Part shown: positions 50,193-58,826 of the stretch, one piece after another
Layout of the letters: every line of letters starts with the position of its first letter
Numbering within the stretch: the first letter of the stretch is position 1
Assembly: GCF_007829815.1 (NCBI RefSeq)
Contig: NZ_VIWT01000001.1
Location: 1,945,501-2,009,500 of the forward strand
DNA length: 64,000 nucleotides
Reading direction: 5' to 3'
Origin: Kitasatospora viridis
GTDB taxonomy: Bacteria; Actinomycetota; Actinomycetes; Streptomycetales; Streptomycetaceae
Program-made: the position numbers and the translations under genes
The notes under the pieces: model-generated
What the model saw: the letters and a program-made list of their open reading frames with translations, nothing else
The model's database searches: none
What the model was told of the DNA's origin: nothing

Positions 50193-51710
50193 TCACCTGA
50201 CCGGGATCTCCAGCACCACCCGGGTGCCGCCGCCGGGCGCGTCGACCATGTCGAAGGTGCCGCCCAGCTCGTTGGTGGCCAGGGTCCTGACGATCTGCAA
50301 GCCGAGGTTGCCGCCCTGCTGCGGGTCGAACCCCTCCGGCATGCCGCGGCCGTCGTCCTGCACGGTGATCATCAGGTACTCCTCCGGCCGGGCGCCGCCG
50401 GTCCAGCTGTCCGACCAGCCCTTGCCGCCGGCCGGCGCGCGGCCGCGCAGCGCGCTCACCGAGAGGGTGCCCGAGCTGCGGCCGCCGAAGGCGTGCTCCA
50501 GCGCGTTCTGCAGCAGCTCGGTGAGCACCATCGCCAGCGGGGTGGCCACCTCGGCGGAGAGGATGCCGAAGGAGCCGCTGCGCCGGGTGGTCACCGCACC
50601 GTCCTGGGAGAGCTCCATCACCATCGCCAGCACCCGGTCGGCGATCTCGTCGAAGGCCACCTGCTCGTCCAGGGTCTGCGACAGCGTCTCGTGCACGATG
50701 GCGATCGAGCCGACCCGGCGGACCGCCTCGTCCAGCGCGGCCCGGGCCGAGTCGTCGCCCATCCGGCGGGACTGCAGCCGCAGCAGCGCGGCCACCGTCT
50801 GCAGGTTGTTCTTCACCCGGTGGTGGATCTCCCGGATGGTGGCGTCCTTGGTCATCAACTCCCGGTCGCGGCGGCGCAGCTCGGTGACGTCCCGGCAGAG
50901 CACCAGCGAACCGGTGGGCACGCCCTTGGGCTTGAGCGGGATCGCGCGCAGCGTGACCACCCCGTCCTGCGCCTCCACCTCGGCCTGCCGGGGCGCCCAG
51001 CCGCTGGCCAGCTTGACCAGCGCCTCGTGCACCGCGGCGCGCGACGGGGGCACCAACTCGGCCGTGGTGCGCCCGAGGTGACCACCGACCAGGTCGGTGG
51101 TCAGGCCCAGGCGGTGGTAGGCGGAGAGCGCGTTGGGGCTGGCGTAGGTGACGATGCCGTCGGCGTCCAGCCGGATCAGGCCGTCGCCGACCCGGGGGGC
51201 GGCGTCCATGTCCACCTGCTCGCCCGGGTAGGGAAACGTTCCTGCGGCGATCATCTGGGCCAGGTCGGAGGCGCTCTGCAGGTAGCTGAGCTCCAGCCGG
51301 CTCGGCGTGCGCACGGTGAGCAGGTTGGTGTTGCGGGCGATCACCCCGAGCACCCGGCCCTCCCGGCGGACCGGGATCGACTCCACCCGGACCGGCACCT
51401 CCTCGCGCCACTCCGGGTCGCCCTCGCGGACGATCCGCCCCTCGTCGAAGGCGGCGTCCAGCAGCGGGCGGCGACCGCGCGGGACCAGGTGGCCGACCAT
51501 GTCGTCCTGGTACGAGGTCGGGCCGGTGTTCGGGCGCATCTGGGCCACCGAGACGTACCGGATGCCGTCCCAGGTGGGGATCCAGAGCACCAGGTCGGCG
51601 AAGGACAGGTCGGATAGCAGCTGCCACTCCGAGACCAGCAGGTGGAGCCACTCCACGTCGGCACCGGTGAGGGTGGTGTGGCGGCGGACGAGTTCGTTCA
51701 ACGAGGGCAC
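50193..51710 (-). CDS. PdtaS-like cytosolic histidine kinase
   Basis: This 505-aa protein has an N-terminal GAF-type domain (about 1-160), a PAS domain (about 172-280), a HisKA_2 dimerisation domain with His296 in IREIHHRVKNNLQ, and a C-terminal ATPase domain (LTELLQNALEHAFGG, DDGRGMP, LGLQIVRTL). There is no membrane helix. It resembles mycobacterial PdtaS, whose partner PdtaR is an RNA-binding antiterminator encoded elsewhere. The GTG start has a weak ribosome site. Two DasR-type sites lie 42-98 bp upstream. Confidence 0.9.
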   Translation of the reverse strand: MPSLNELVRRHTTLTGADVEWLHLLVSEWQLLSDLSFADLVLWIPTWDGIRYVSVAQMRPNTGPTSYQDDMVGHLVPRGRRPLLDAAFDEGRIVREGDPEWREEVPVRVESIPVRREGRVLGVIARNTNLLTVRTPSRLELSYLQSASDLAQMIAAGTFPYPGEQVDMDAAPRVGDGLIRLDADGIVTYASPNALSAYHRLGLTTDLVGGHLGRTTAELVPPSRAAVHEALVKLASGWAPRQAEVEAQDGVVTLRAIPLKPKGVPTGSLVLCRDVTELRRRDRELMTKDATIREIHHRVKNNLQTVAALLRLQSRRMGDDSARAALDEAVRRVGSIAIVHETLSQTLDEQVAFDEIADRVLAMVMELSQDGAVTTRRSGSFGILSAEVATPLAMVLTELLQNALEHAFGGRSSGTLSVSALRGRAPAGGKGWSDSWTGGARPEEYLMITVQDDGRGMPEGFDPQQGGNLGLQIVRTLATNELGGTFDMVDAPGGGTRVVLEIPVR

Positions 51711-51751
51711 AACGCGAGCGTAGCCAACCGGTGGCCGCACGGCTGCCCCAA

Positions 51752-51767
51752 GGTTGTCCAGACCAAT
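51752..51767. promoter_or_regulatory. DasR-type site (dre) A
   Basis: GGTTGTCCAGACCAAT has an intact right half (AGACCA) and two changes in the left half. It lies 42 bp upstream of the histidine kinase start. Confidence 0.6.
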
Positions 51768-51780
51768 TTCAGGGCTCTCC

Positions 51781-51808
51781 TGGACAACCCAGATTGGTCT
51801 AGTCCACA
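51781..51808 (+). promoter_or_regulatory. Plus-strand promoter overlapping dre B
   Basis: TGGACA (51781-51786), 16 nt, then TCCACA (51803-51808), with dre B in the spacer. The layout is nearly the same as that before the dioxygenase gene at 61416-61443. It points into the repeat array, where no protein gene follows. Confidence 0.45.
51793..51808. promoter_or_regulatory. DasR-type site (dre) B
   Basis: ATTGGTCTAGTCCACA has a perfect left half and one core change in the right half. Its centre is 41 bp from that of dre A. Confidence 0.7.
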
Positions 51809-51927
51809 ATGGTGATGCACCAAGGAGAGACCACCGCGCAACTGCCCTGACCACGCGCGGCCTCTCCGCGGTCGGCCCGTTCGGCGCCGGGGTCCCGCAC
51901 AATCCCAGCACCGTCCACACGGACCGA

Positions 51928-52385
51928 CGAGAGCTCCGGGCTACGGCGCTGCGCGGGTTGAGGGTCCCGCGTCGCGCCGTGGCCCGTAGTGCTTTTCCGG
52001 CTCCGCCTCCGAAGCGAGAGCTCCGGGCTACGGCGCTATGGGCCCCTCCTGCCCGCTGGCGGGCAAGGAGGGAGGGTTGAGGGTCCCGCGTCGCGCCGTG
52101 GCCCGTAGTGCTTTTCCGGCTCCGCCTCCGAAGCGAGAGCTCCGGGCTACGGCGCTATGGGCCCCTCCTGCCCGCTGGCGGGCAAGGAGGGAGGGTTGAG
52201 GGTCCCGCGTCGCGCCGTGGCCCGTAGTGCTTTTCCGGCTCCGCCTCCGAAGCGAGAGCTCCGGGCTACGGCGCTATGGGCCCCTCTCCCCCAGCCTCCG
52301 GCCGGGGGGACCCCCCGCCCGCTGGCGGGCAAGGAGGGAGGGTTGAGGGTCCCGCGTCGCGCCGTGGCCCGTAGTGCTTTTCCGG
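51928..52385. repeat. Array of four structured repeats, 119-nt period
   Basis: Units begin at 51928 (87 nt, shortened), 52015 (119 nt), 52134 (119 nt, identical to the previous by eye) and 52253 (about 133 nt, with an insertion). Each joint contains CGCCGTGGCCCG and, about 37 nt later, CGGGCTACGGCG (for example 52094-52105 and 52143-52154). These form a 12-bp RNA stem with one G-U pair. Within the full units GCCCGCTGGCGGGC forms a small second hairpin, flanked by CTCCT and AGGAG. No protein gene uses the array. It ends 20 bp from the SIS gene stop. Confidence 0.85.
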
Positions 52386-52404
52386 AGGCTCCTGTGGGGG
52401 CCCC

Positions 52405-53463
52405 TCAGTGCGTTTCGGTCACCTTGGCGAGGGCGCGGGGGGCGTCCGGGTCCTGGCCGCGGGCGATGGTGATCTCGTGGGCGAGCTGCTGGAGCGGCAG
52501 GATCTCCAGCACCGGCTGGACCTCCTCCGGCACCCCGGCCGGCAGCACGAACCCCGCCGAGGCCGCCGCCACCTGCTCGCGCTGGCCCACCACCATCAGG
52601 TCCGCCCCGCGCCCGCGCAGCCGGTCCAGCACCGGCTGCAGCGCCTCGCCGCCCTTGCCGTCGGGCACGATCGCGATCACCGGCGAGACGTTGTCCACCA
52701 TCGCCAGCGGCCCGTGCAGCAGGTCGGCGCCGGAGAACGGGGTGGCCGGGATGTAGGTGGTCTCCATCAGCTTCAGCGCCGCCTCCCGGGCGGTCGGGTA
52801 GCCGTAGCCGCGCGAGGTGATGACCAGCCGCTGGGCGAACCGGTAGCGCTCGGCCAGCGCGCGCACCTCGCCCTGGCGGGCCAGCACGGCCTCGGCGAGC
52901 TCCGGCAGCTCGCGCGCCGCGGCCCCGCCCTCGCCGCGCATCCCCCGCACGAACAGGTAGAGCGCGAGCAGCTCGGCCGTGTAGGTCTTGGTGGCCGGCA
53001 GCGCGCGCTCCAGGCCGGCCAGCACGTCGATGTGGAACTCGGAGGCCTCGGCCAGCGGGGAGGCCGGGTTGTTGGTGACCGCCAGGGTGACCGCCCCCGC
53101 CTCCCGGGCCGCCCGGGTGGAGGCGAACAGGTCGGGCGAGCCGCCGGACTGGCTGACGGTGACCACCAGCACGTCGGTGAGGTCGGGCCGCGCGCCGTAC
53201 GCGGTGGTGGTCGACATCGAGGCGAGCCCGGCGGGCTTGCCGAGCACCACCTCGACCAGGTACTTGGCGTACAGCGCCGCGTTGTCGGAGGTGCCGCGCG
53301 CGGTCAGCAGCACGAACCGCGGCCGCCGGGCCGCGATCTGCCCCGCGACCGCCCGGATCGGCTCGGCCCCCTGCTCCAGGATCCGCCGCAGCACCGCCGG
53401 CTGCTCGGCGATCTCCGCCGCCATGATCCGGCCGGGCGCGCCCGCCTGGTGGTCACTGGTCAT
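52405..53463 (-). CDS. GlmS-like SIS-domain aminosugar-phosphate isomerase/deaminase
   Basis: This 352-aa protein is made of two SIS domains, like the isomerase half of GlmS but with no glutaminase domain. It keeps TARGTSDNA, the phosphate loop SQSGGSPD, and a strong match to the GlmS catalytic block (YPTAREAALKLMETTYIPAT and LLHGPLAMVD). It would interconvert glucosamine-6-phosphate and fructose-6-phosphate, possibly releasing ammonia as in the archaeal GlmD type. ATG 53463 lies 8 nt after GGAGG. It follows the second dasA-like gene on the same strand, beyond a terminator hairpin. Confidence 0.85.
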   Translation of the reverse strand: MTSDHQAGAPGRIMAAEIAEQPAVLRRILEQGAEPIRAVAGQIAARRPRFVLLTARGTSDNAALYAKYLVEVVLGKPAGLASMSTTTAYGARPDLTDVLVVTVSQSGGSPDLFASTRAAREAGAVTLAVTNNPASPLAEASEFHIDVLAGLERALPATKTYTAELLALYLFVRGMRGEGGAAARELPELAEAVLARQGEVRALAERYRFAQRLVITSRGYGYPTAREAALKLMETTYIPATPFSGADLLHGPLAMVDNVSPVIAIVPDGKGGEALQPVLDRLRGRGADLMVVGQREQVAAASAGFVLPAGVPEEVQPVLEILPLQQLAHEITIARGQDPDAPRALAKVTETH

Positions 53464-53542
53464 GGTCTGAGCCTCCGTCACATCGAGCCCGTTGTGCCGG
53501 TGTTGATCGTATGGCCGGACCGGCCCGGCGGGCCGGATCAGC

Positions 53543-53578
53543 GCGCGGCGGCCGGTCGCCTCGGACCGGCCGCCGCGC
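53543..53578 (-). terminator. Terminator after the second dasA-like gene
   Basis: A perfect 15-bp stem (53543-53557 with 53564-53578) with a 6-nt loop lies between this gene and the SIS gene. Some read-through is needed if the SIS gene is in the same operon. Confidence 0.75.
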
Positions 53579-53610
53579 AGGACTGATTGCCGGTCAGGAC
53601 CGGTCGTCGG

Positions 53611-54918
53611 TCAGGACTGATTGTTGATCAGCTGGTTGATCTGCGCGTCGGCCGCCTTCGCCGCCTGGTCGACGGACTTGCCGGCCAGGATCGAGTTCAG
53701 CATGTTGACCAGCACGTTCTGCTTCTCCACCTGCGCCCAGCCGGGGGCCAGCGGGGTGAACCAGGCATCGGGGACGGAGTTGGCGGCCGCGGCGGTGTCC
53801 GGCTTGTACTTGAGCGGGTCGAGCTGGGTGAGGTTGTTCGGCAGGATGTTCTTGCTCGCCAGCAGCGCCTCCGACTTGGCGCTGGTGAAGAGCTTGACCC
53901 AGGCCGTGGCGGCCGCGGTGACCTGGGACTTCGCGGTGATCGCCAGGTCGGAGCCGCCGATGAAGGAGGGCAGCGGCTGGCCGTTCGGGCCGGGGAAGGC
54001 GGCCACCTTGAGGCTGTCCTTCAGCGAGGGGTCGGCACCGGCCGTGCCGGCGGCGTTGGCCGCCTCCCAGCTGTTGCCGTAGAGCACCGCGGCCTTCTGC
54101 TGGCCCAGCACGTCCGACTGGTGCAGCTCGTTGACCGTCAGGTCGCCGTGGTTGTAGCGCTTGACCAGGTCGACGAAGTGCTGGATGCCCTGCTCCGCCT
54201 TCGGGTCCTCCAGCGTGCCGTGCCAGTTGCCGGCGCTGTCGAACTTGGCGATGGTGCCGCCGTACGCCGCCACGTAGGACATCGCCGCGTACCAGTAGGG
54301 CCCGGGCAGGTAGAGGGCGGAGAACGACTTGTCGTCCTTGTGCGCGGCGGCCACCTTGTCCATCGCGGCCTTCAGGTCGTCCTCGGTCTTCGGGAAGTCG
54401 GCGCTGCCGGTGGCCTGCTGGAGCATCGCGCTGTTGTAGATGCCGACTCTCGCACCGGCGTAGTAGGGCACGCAGAACAGCTTGCCGTTGTACGTGCAGG
54501 TGTCCTCCAGGCCGCGGATCCAGCTGTCGGAGTTGTCGTAGTCGGTGCGGTCGAGCTGGGCCAGCGAGCCGTTCAGGATGTACTTCATGGTCTCGGTGTT
54601 GCCGAGTTCCACCACGTCCGGCGCCTTGTCCTGGCCGAGCGCGGTGTCCAGGTTGGCGACCTTGTCGGTCCAGTTCTGGTAGCTCAGCTTGAGCGTGACG
54701 TTCGGGTACTGCTGGGCGAACTCGTCGTTGACCTGCTGCACCAGGTCGGGCCAGCTGGTCTGGGCGTCGTTCATCAGCCAGACGGTGAGCGTGCCGGTCA
54801 TCGCCCTGGGATCGGTCGACTTCCCGGCGGCGGGGCCACCGCCGCCGCCCCCGCAGGCGCTCAGGCTCACGGCGAGCGCGGTGCCGACGGTCGCGGCAAA
54901 GAGCTGACGACGCTTCAC
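53611..54918 (-). CDS. Second DasA-like sugar-binding lipoprotein
   Basis: This 435-aa family 1 solute-binding protein has a lipobox (LSAC, Cys22) and the pattern TVWLMNDAQTSW, which parallels DasA. The start is GTG in the context AGGAGGATTGC followed by GTGAAGCGTC, almost the same as at dasA. It is an apparent duplicate of dasA that carries its own two dre sites upstream. It has no permease of its own and probably uses DasBC or another sugar permease. The ligand is likely a chitin-derived or related oligosaccharide. Confidence 0.88.
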   Translation of the reverse strand: MKRRQLFAATVGTALAVSLSACGGGGGGPAAGKSTDPRAMTGTLTVWLMNDAQTSWPDLVQQVNDEFAQQYPNVTLKLSYQNWTDKVANLDTALGQDKAPDVVELGNTETMKYILNGSLAQLDRTDYDNSDSWIRGLEDTCTYNGKLFCVPYYAGARVGIYNSAMLQQATGSADFPKTEDDLKAAMDKVAAAHKDDKSFSALYLPGPYWYAAMSYVAAYGGTIAKFDSAGNWHGTLEDPKAEQGIQHFVDLVKRYNHGDLTVNELHQSDVLGQQKAAVLYGNSWEAANAAGTAGADPSLKDSLKVAAFPGPNGQPLPSFIGGSDLAITAKSQVTAAATAWVKLFTSAKSEALLASKNILPNNLTQLDPLKYKPDTAAAANSVPDAWFTPLAPGWAQVEKQNVLVNMLNSILAGKSVDQAAKAADAQINQLINNQS

Positions 54919-54987
54919 GCAATCCTCCCGGGAAAACGGTTTGAGGGACGCCCGGGACGAACGTCGGCCGGGGCAACCGAGGTCGGG

Positions 54988-55003
54988 GGTGGTCCAGACC
55001 AGA
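54988..55003. promoter_or_regulatory. DasR-type site (dre) C
   Basis: GGTGGTCCAGACCAGA; TGGTC and GACCA halves are intact. It lies 70 bp upstream of the second dasA-like gene. Confidence 0.8.
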
Positions 55004-55012
55004 TTTCTGGAG

Positions 55013-55028
55013 CCTGGCCTAGACCAAA
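55013..55028. promoter_or_regulatory. DasR-type site (dre) D
   Basis: CCTGGCCTAGACCAAA; one core change. Its centre is 25 bp from that of dre C, as in the dasA promoter. Confidence 0.78.
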
Positions 55029-55238
55029 CCCGATGTCAACGCGGAACGGCCGTCAAACCCCCGCCGTTGCACACCCGTTGTGCACAGTAAGCAGTGTGAG
55101 ACGGTTTCACTACCCGAGGTTGCCTTAATGCCTGCTTAAGGCATGACAAGTCCGCCACGAACCATTGGGGCAAGGCATTGCGGCAGGACATTACGGAAAG
55201 CCGTTGTGACGGGCATTCAGGGAATTCCCAGGAAATGC

Positions 55239-55282
55239 ACCGGGGCCCCGGCGGAGGATTTCTCCTCCACCGGGGCCCCGGT
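55239..55282 (-). terminator. dasD terminator
   Basis: A 13-bp stem, one mismatch and 6 further pairs with a 4-nt loop lie 24 bp past the dasD stop. Confidence 0.8.
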
Positions 55283-55305
55283 ACTGAGCGGCGGTCAGAA
55301 AGCTT

Positions 55306-56859
55306 TCAGCGGCTGACCGTGGGCTGGCCCGTGAGCACCTCCACGGCGGCCAGCCCGCAGACCCGCGCCGCGCCGTGGGTGGCGATGTGCAGCGCGCCGG
55401 CCGGGCGGGCCTGCGGCACCCCCATCTCCACCACCAGCGAGTCCGGGCGGGCGTTCAGCAGCAGGCGCAGTGCCGCTGACATCCAGTCGTGGCGGTGCAC
55501 GTCGCGCACCACCAGCACCAGCCGGCGGCCCTCGGCCGCGGCCAGCAGGTCGGTCACCAGCGCGTCCAGCTCGGCCTCGCCGGCCTGCTCCGGGCCGATG
55601 CCGCGGCTGCGGGTGCCCGGGAAGCGCTCGGCCAGCATGCCGGCCACGCCCCACGGGGTGTCGTCGCCGACCGCGATGTTGGACTCCGGCGAGAAGGAGG
55701 CGACGAACGGCCGGTCGGTCACCGGCACGAACGGCCGCGCCGGATCGGCGGTCACCTTGAGCGCCCGGCGGGCGGCCCGCAGGCCGATCGACAGGTCCGG
55801 CTCGACCGGGGCCTTCAGCCGGCCCTGCCGCGCCCAGGAGCCCAGCTCCCGGACCCGGGCGGCCGCGTCGGCCAGCCGCTCCGGGGCCAGCCGGCCCTCC
55901 CGGACCGCCGCCACGATGGCGTCCCGCAGCTCCAGCACGGTCTCCTCGTCGCACAGCCCGCCGCCCACGCAGATCGCGTCGGCGCCGGCGGCCAGCGCCA
56001 GCACGGTGCCCCGGGCGATGCCGTAGGTGTCGGCGATGGCGCCCATCTCGATCGCGTCGGTGACGATCAGGCCCTGGTAGCCGAGACCGCCCGCGCTCTC
56101 CGGCGCCCGCAGCAGACCGCCCAGCACCGCCGCGCTCAGCGTGGCCGGGAACTGCGGGTCGAGCGCCGGGATCATGATGTGCGCGCTCATCAGTGCCTTG
56201 ACGCCGGCCGCCACCGCGGCCCGGAACGGCGGCAGGTCGCGGGCGCGGACCAGCTCCTCGTCCACGTCGATCAGCGGCAGGCCGTGGTGCGAGTCCACGT
56301 TGGTGTCGCCGTGGCCCGGGAAGTGCTTGGCGCAGGCGGCGACGCCGGCCTCCTGCAGGCCCTCCACCCAGGCGGCGGTGTGCCGGGCGCAGAGCTCGGG
56401 GTCGGCGCCGAACGAGCGCACCCCGATGATCGGGTTGCCCGGGTTGGAGTTGACGTCGGCGGCCGGCGCCCAGTTGAAGTTGACCCCGCACTCGGCCAGC
56501 GCCCGGCCCAGCTCGCGGGCCACGTCCCGGGTCAGGGCCGGGTCGTCGATCGCGCCGAGCGCCAGGTTGCCCGGCCAGGAGGAGCCGGAGCCGACCTCCA
56601 GGCGGGTGACGTCGCCGCCCTCCTCGTCGATCGCGATCAGCAGGTCCGGGTTCTCCCGGCGCAGTTCGGCGGTGAGCGCGGCCAACTGGGCCTGGTCGGT
56701 GACGTTGCGGCCGAACAGCGCGACCGAGCCGAGGCCGGCGGCGATGTGCCGGTGCACCCACTCGGGGGGCGTGCTGCCCTCGAAGCCGGGCTGCAGCACG
56801 GTGAGCGCGTCGCGGTGCAGCTGGTCGCTGTCCTGGACGGTCTGGGTCAGGATGCTCAA
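55306..56859 (-). CDS. dasD: GH3 beta-N-acetylglucosaminidase
   Basis: This 517-aa cytoplasmic enzyme (no signal peptide) has the NagZ-type block KHFPGHGDTNVDSHH (178-192), which holds the catalytic Asp/His pair, and the nucleophile Asp268 in LIVTDAIEM. It cleaves imported chitobiose into N-acetylglucosamine. It starts at TTG, 4 bp after the dasC stop, which makes it the last gene of the dasABC-dasD operon. From memory, the same order is known in S. coelicolor. Confidence 0.9.
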   Translation of the reverse strand: MSILTQTVQDSDQLHRDALTVLQPGFEGSTPPEWVHRHIAAGLGSVALFGRNVTDQAQLAALTAELRRENPDLLIAIDEEGGDVTRLEVGSGSSWPGNLALGAIDDPALTRDVARELGRALAECGVNFNWAPAADVNSNPGNPIIGVRSFGADPELCARHTAAWVEGLQEAGVAACAKHFPGHGDTNVDSHHGLPLIDVDEELVRARDLPPFRAAVAAGVKALMSAHIMIPALDPQFPATLSAAVLGGLLRAPESAGGLGYQGLIVTDAIEMGAIADTYGIARGTVLALAAGADAICVGGGLCDEETVLELRDAIVAAVREGRLAPERLADAAARVRELGSWARQGRLKAPVEPDLSIGLRAARRALKVTADPARPFVPVTDRPFVASFSPESNIAVGDDTPWGVAGMLAERFPGTRSRGIGPEQAGEAELDALVTDLLAAAEGRRLVLVVRDVHRHDWMSAALRLLLNARPDSLVVEMGVPQARPAGALHIATHGAARVCGLAAVEVLTGQPTVSR

Positions 56860-56862
56860 GGG

Positions 56863-57702
56863 TCAGCCCTTTACTGCGCCGTCGGTCAAACCGCCGACGG
56901 CCTTGCGCTGGAACAGGAAGAAGATCAGCAGCACCGGGAGGGAGAACAACGTGGAGGCGGCCATGGTGGCGCCCCAGTCGTCGCCGAAGGTGGTCTGGAA
57001 CGAGGTCAGCCAGAGCGGCAGGGTCTGCGCGGTGCCGGGGCCGGTCGCCTTGTTCAGGACCAGGACCAGCGGCAGCTCGTTCCACGCGGTGATGAAGCCG
57101 AACAGCGAGGTGGACATCAGGCCGGGCGCGAGCAGCGGGAAGATCACCCGGACGAAGGCCTGGAAGCGGGTGCAGCCGTCCACCATCGCGGACTCCTCCA
57201 GCTCCTTGGGCACGGCGGCCATGAAGCCGCGCAGCGTCCAGATCGTGAAGGGCAGCACCATCATCATGTAGAAGAGGGTCAGCGGCACCAGGCTGTTCAG
57301 CATGTTGTTGTCGCGCACGATCATGTAGATCGAGATCGTCATGACCTCCCACGGCGCCATCTGGGAGACCATCACCACCAGCACGAAGGCCTTGCGGCCG
57401 CGGAACCGCATCCGGGTGACGGCGAAGGCGGCCGCCGTGGCGATCACCAGCGAGGCGCTCACCGCGACCACCGTGACGATGAAGCTGTTGGCGACGAAGG
57501 ACCAGAACTGGTCGGCGCCGGTGGCGGTGGAGAAGTGCTCCAGGGTGCCGTTGAACGGGATGAAGACCGGGGTCTTGCTGATGATGTCGCCGGTCTTCTT
57601 GAAGGCCGTGCTGATCATCCAGTAGACGGGGAACGCGAAGAAGATGACGAGGACGACGGCGATGGCGTTCGGCCAGCTGCGTCCCAGCACGGAGCGCCTC
57701 AC
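56863..57702 (-). CDS. dasC: Chitobiose ABC transporter permease DasC
   Basis: This 279-aa permease of the MalG type has six membrane segments and the coupling motif EESAMVDGCTRFQAFVRVIFPLLAPG. The GTG start overlaps the dasB stop by four bases. It forms the membrane channel for N,N'-diacetylchitobiose with DasB; the ATPase is the shared MsiK, encoded elsewhere. Confidence 0.93.
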   Translation of the reverse strand: MRRSVLGRSWPNAIAVVLVIFFAFPVYWMISTAFKKTGDIISKTPVFIPFNGTLEHFSTATGADQFWSFVANSFIVTVVAVSASLVIATAAAFAVTRMRFRGRKAFVLVVMVSQMAPWEVMTISIYMIVRDNNMLNSLVPLTLFYMMMVLPFTIWTLRGFMAAVPKELEESAMVDGCTRFQAFVRVIFPLLAPGLMSTSLFGFITAWNELPLVLVLNKATGPGTAQTLPLWLTSFQTTFGDDWGATMAASTLFSLPVLLIFFLFQRKAVGGLTDGAVKG

Positions 57703-58682
57703 AGCTCGTCCTCCTGCTTGATGATGATCCGGAAGTAGTAACCCATCAGCACCGAGAGCATCAGGATGGTGAGCACCGCGATCGCCGACCCGACGCCGTA
57801 GTGCTGGTTGCCGACGCCCTCGATGAAGGCGTAGACGGGCAGGGTCTCGGTGAGCCGCTGCGGTCCGCCGTCGTTGATGGCGTAGACCTGGGTGAAGCAC
57901 TTGAAGATCCAGATGACCTCAAGGAACGTGGTGCCGAGGAAGAACGGCTTCAGGTTCGGGTAGATCACCGAGGTGAAGATCTTCCAGGAGCCGGCGCCGT
58001 CCAACCGGGCCGCCTCGTACAGCTCGTTGGGGATCGTGGTCAGCGCGCCGTACATGTTGAAGGCGACGAACGGGATCGAGCCCCAGACGATCAGCAGGAT
58101 GATCACGAAGAACGTGGAGTACTGCGAGCTGTACCAGTTGTAGTCGGCCATGCTGTGCCAACCGAGCTTGTCCAGGAACCAGTTGACCACGCCGTAGCGG
58201 GAGTCGAAGAGCCAGGTGAAGACGGTGGTCTGGGCCACGAACGGCATCGCCCAGGCGAGCATCAGGCTGATCTGCAGCGCCAGCCGCATCTTCTTGCCGA
58301 GCCGGTTCAGCAGCAGGCCGACCAGCGTGCCGATCACCATGACCAGCACCACGTTGATCACGGTGAAGGCGACCGAGCGGCCGGCGGTGTGCCAGAACTC
58401 GCTGCTGGACAGCTGGTCGGTGTAGTTCTTGAACCCGGTCCACTGGGTCTCGTGCAGGATCAGCTGACGCTTGTTCAGGTTCTGGAAGGACAGGATGACC
58501 GTCTCGACCAGCGGCCACAGGAGCAGCGCCAGGGTGGCCGCGATGGCCGGGAGCAGCAGCAGGTAGGGCGTGCTGCGGCTCAGCGGACCGGGACCGGCGG
58601 ACGGCCTCGACCCCTTGGGAACGTCACCGCCGACACCCGCGCCGGGCGTCTTGGCCCGTACCGGTTCCGACTGAACAGCCAT
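57699..58682 (-). CDS. dasB: Chitobiose ABC transporter permease DasB
   Basis: This 327-aa permease of the MalF type has about six membrane segments after a 40-residue cytoplasmic N terminus, with the coupling loop YEAARLDGAGSWKIFTSVIYPNLKP. The ATG at 58682 follows AGGAAG. It lies 144 bp downstream of dasA, with a long intercistronic hairpin between. Confidence 0.93.
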   Translation of the reverse strand: MAVQSEPVRAKTPGAGVGGDVPKGSRPSAGPGPLSRSTPYLLLLPAIAATLALLLWPLVETVILSFQNLNKRQLILHETQWTGFKNYTDQLSSSEFWHTAGRSVAFTVINVVLVMVIGTLVGLLLNRLGKKMRLALQISLMLAWAMPFVAQTTVFTWLFDSRYGVVNWFLDKLGWHSMADYNWYSSQYSTFFVIILLIVWGSIPFVAFNMYGALTTIPNELYEAARLDGAGSWKIFTSVIYPNLKPFFLGTTFLEVIWIFKCFTQVYAINDGGPQRLTETLPVYAFIEGVGNQHYGVGSAIAVLTILMLSVLMGYYFRIIIKQEDEL

Positions 58683-58756
58683 CGGTTGTTCTCTCTTCCT
58701 CACGCCTGGCCGACTGGGGTGGCCGACTGGGTTGCCCGAAACGGGGGCAGCGACGC

Positions 58757-58812
58757 CGCCCACCGGCCTCGTCCAGCCCGGCCGGGGCCGGGCCGTGGGA
58801 GGCCGGTGGGCG
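58757..58812 (-). promoter_or_regulatory. Intercistronic hairpin between dasA and dasB
   Basis: A 13-bp outer stem (58757-58769 with 58800-58812) encloses a second 8-bp hairpin (58776-58783 with 58786-58793). It probably raises the amount of binding protein over permease by partial termination or by protecting the dasA message. Confidence 0.7.
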
Positions 58813-58826
58813 ACGCCGCCCGGGTC

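Noticed and set aside
51754..52080. Plus-strand open frame of 108 codons in the repeat region
   Set aside because: It is made of translated repeat DNA, is arginine/alanine-rich and lacks a proper start context; high-GC repeats give such frames by chance.
51928..52385. CRISPR array
   Set aside because: The repeat unit is 119 nt, copies are joined directly without variable spacers, and no cas gene is present.
53480..53535. DasR site in front of the SIS gene
   Set aside because: The TGGCCGGACCGG-like sequence has the wrong spacing and core for a dre; the gene is more likely served from upstream.
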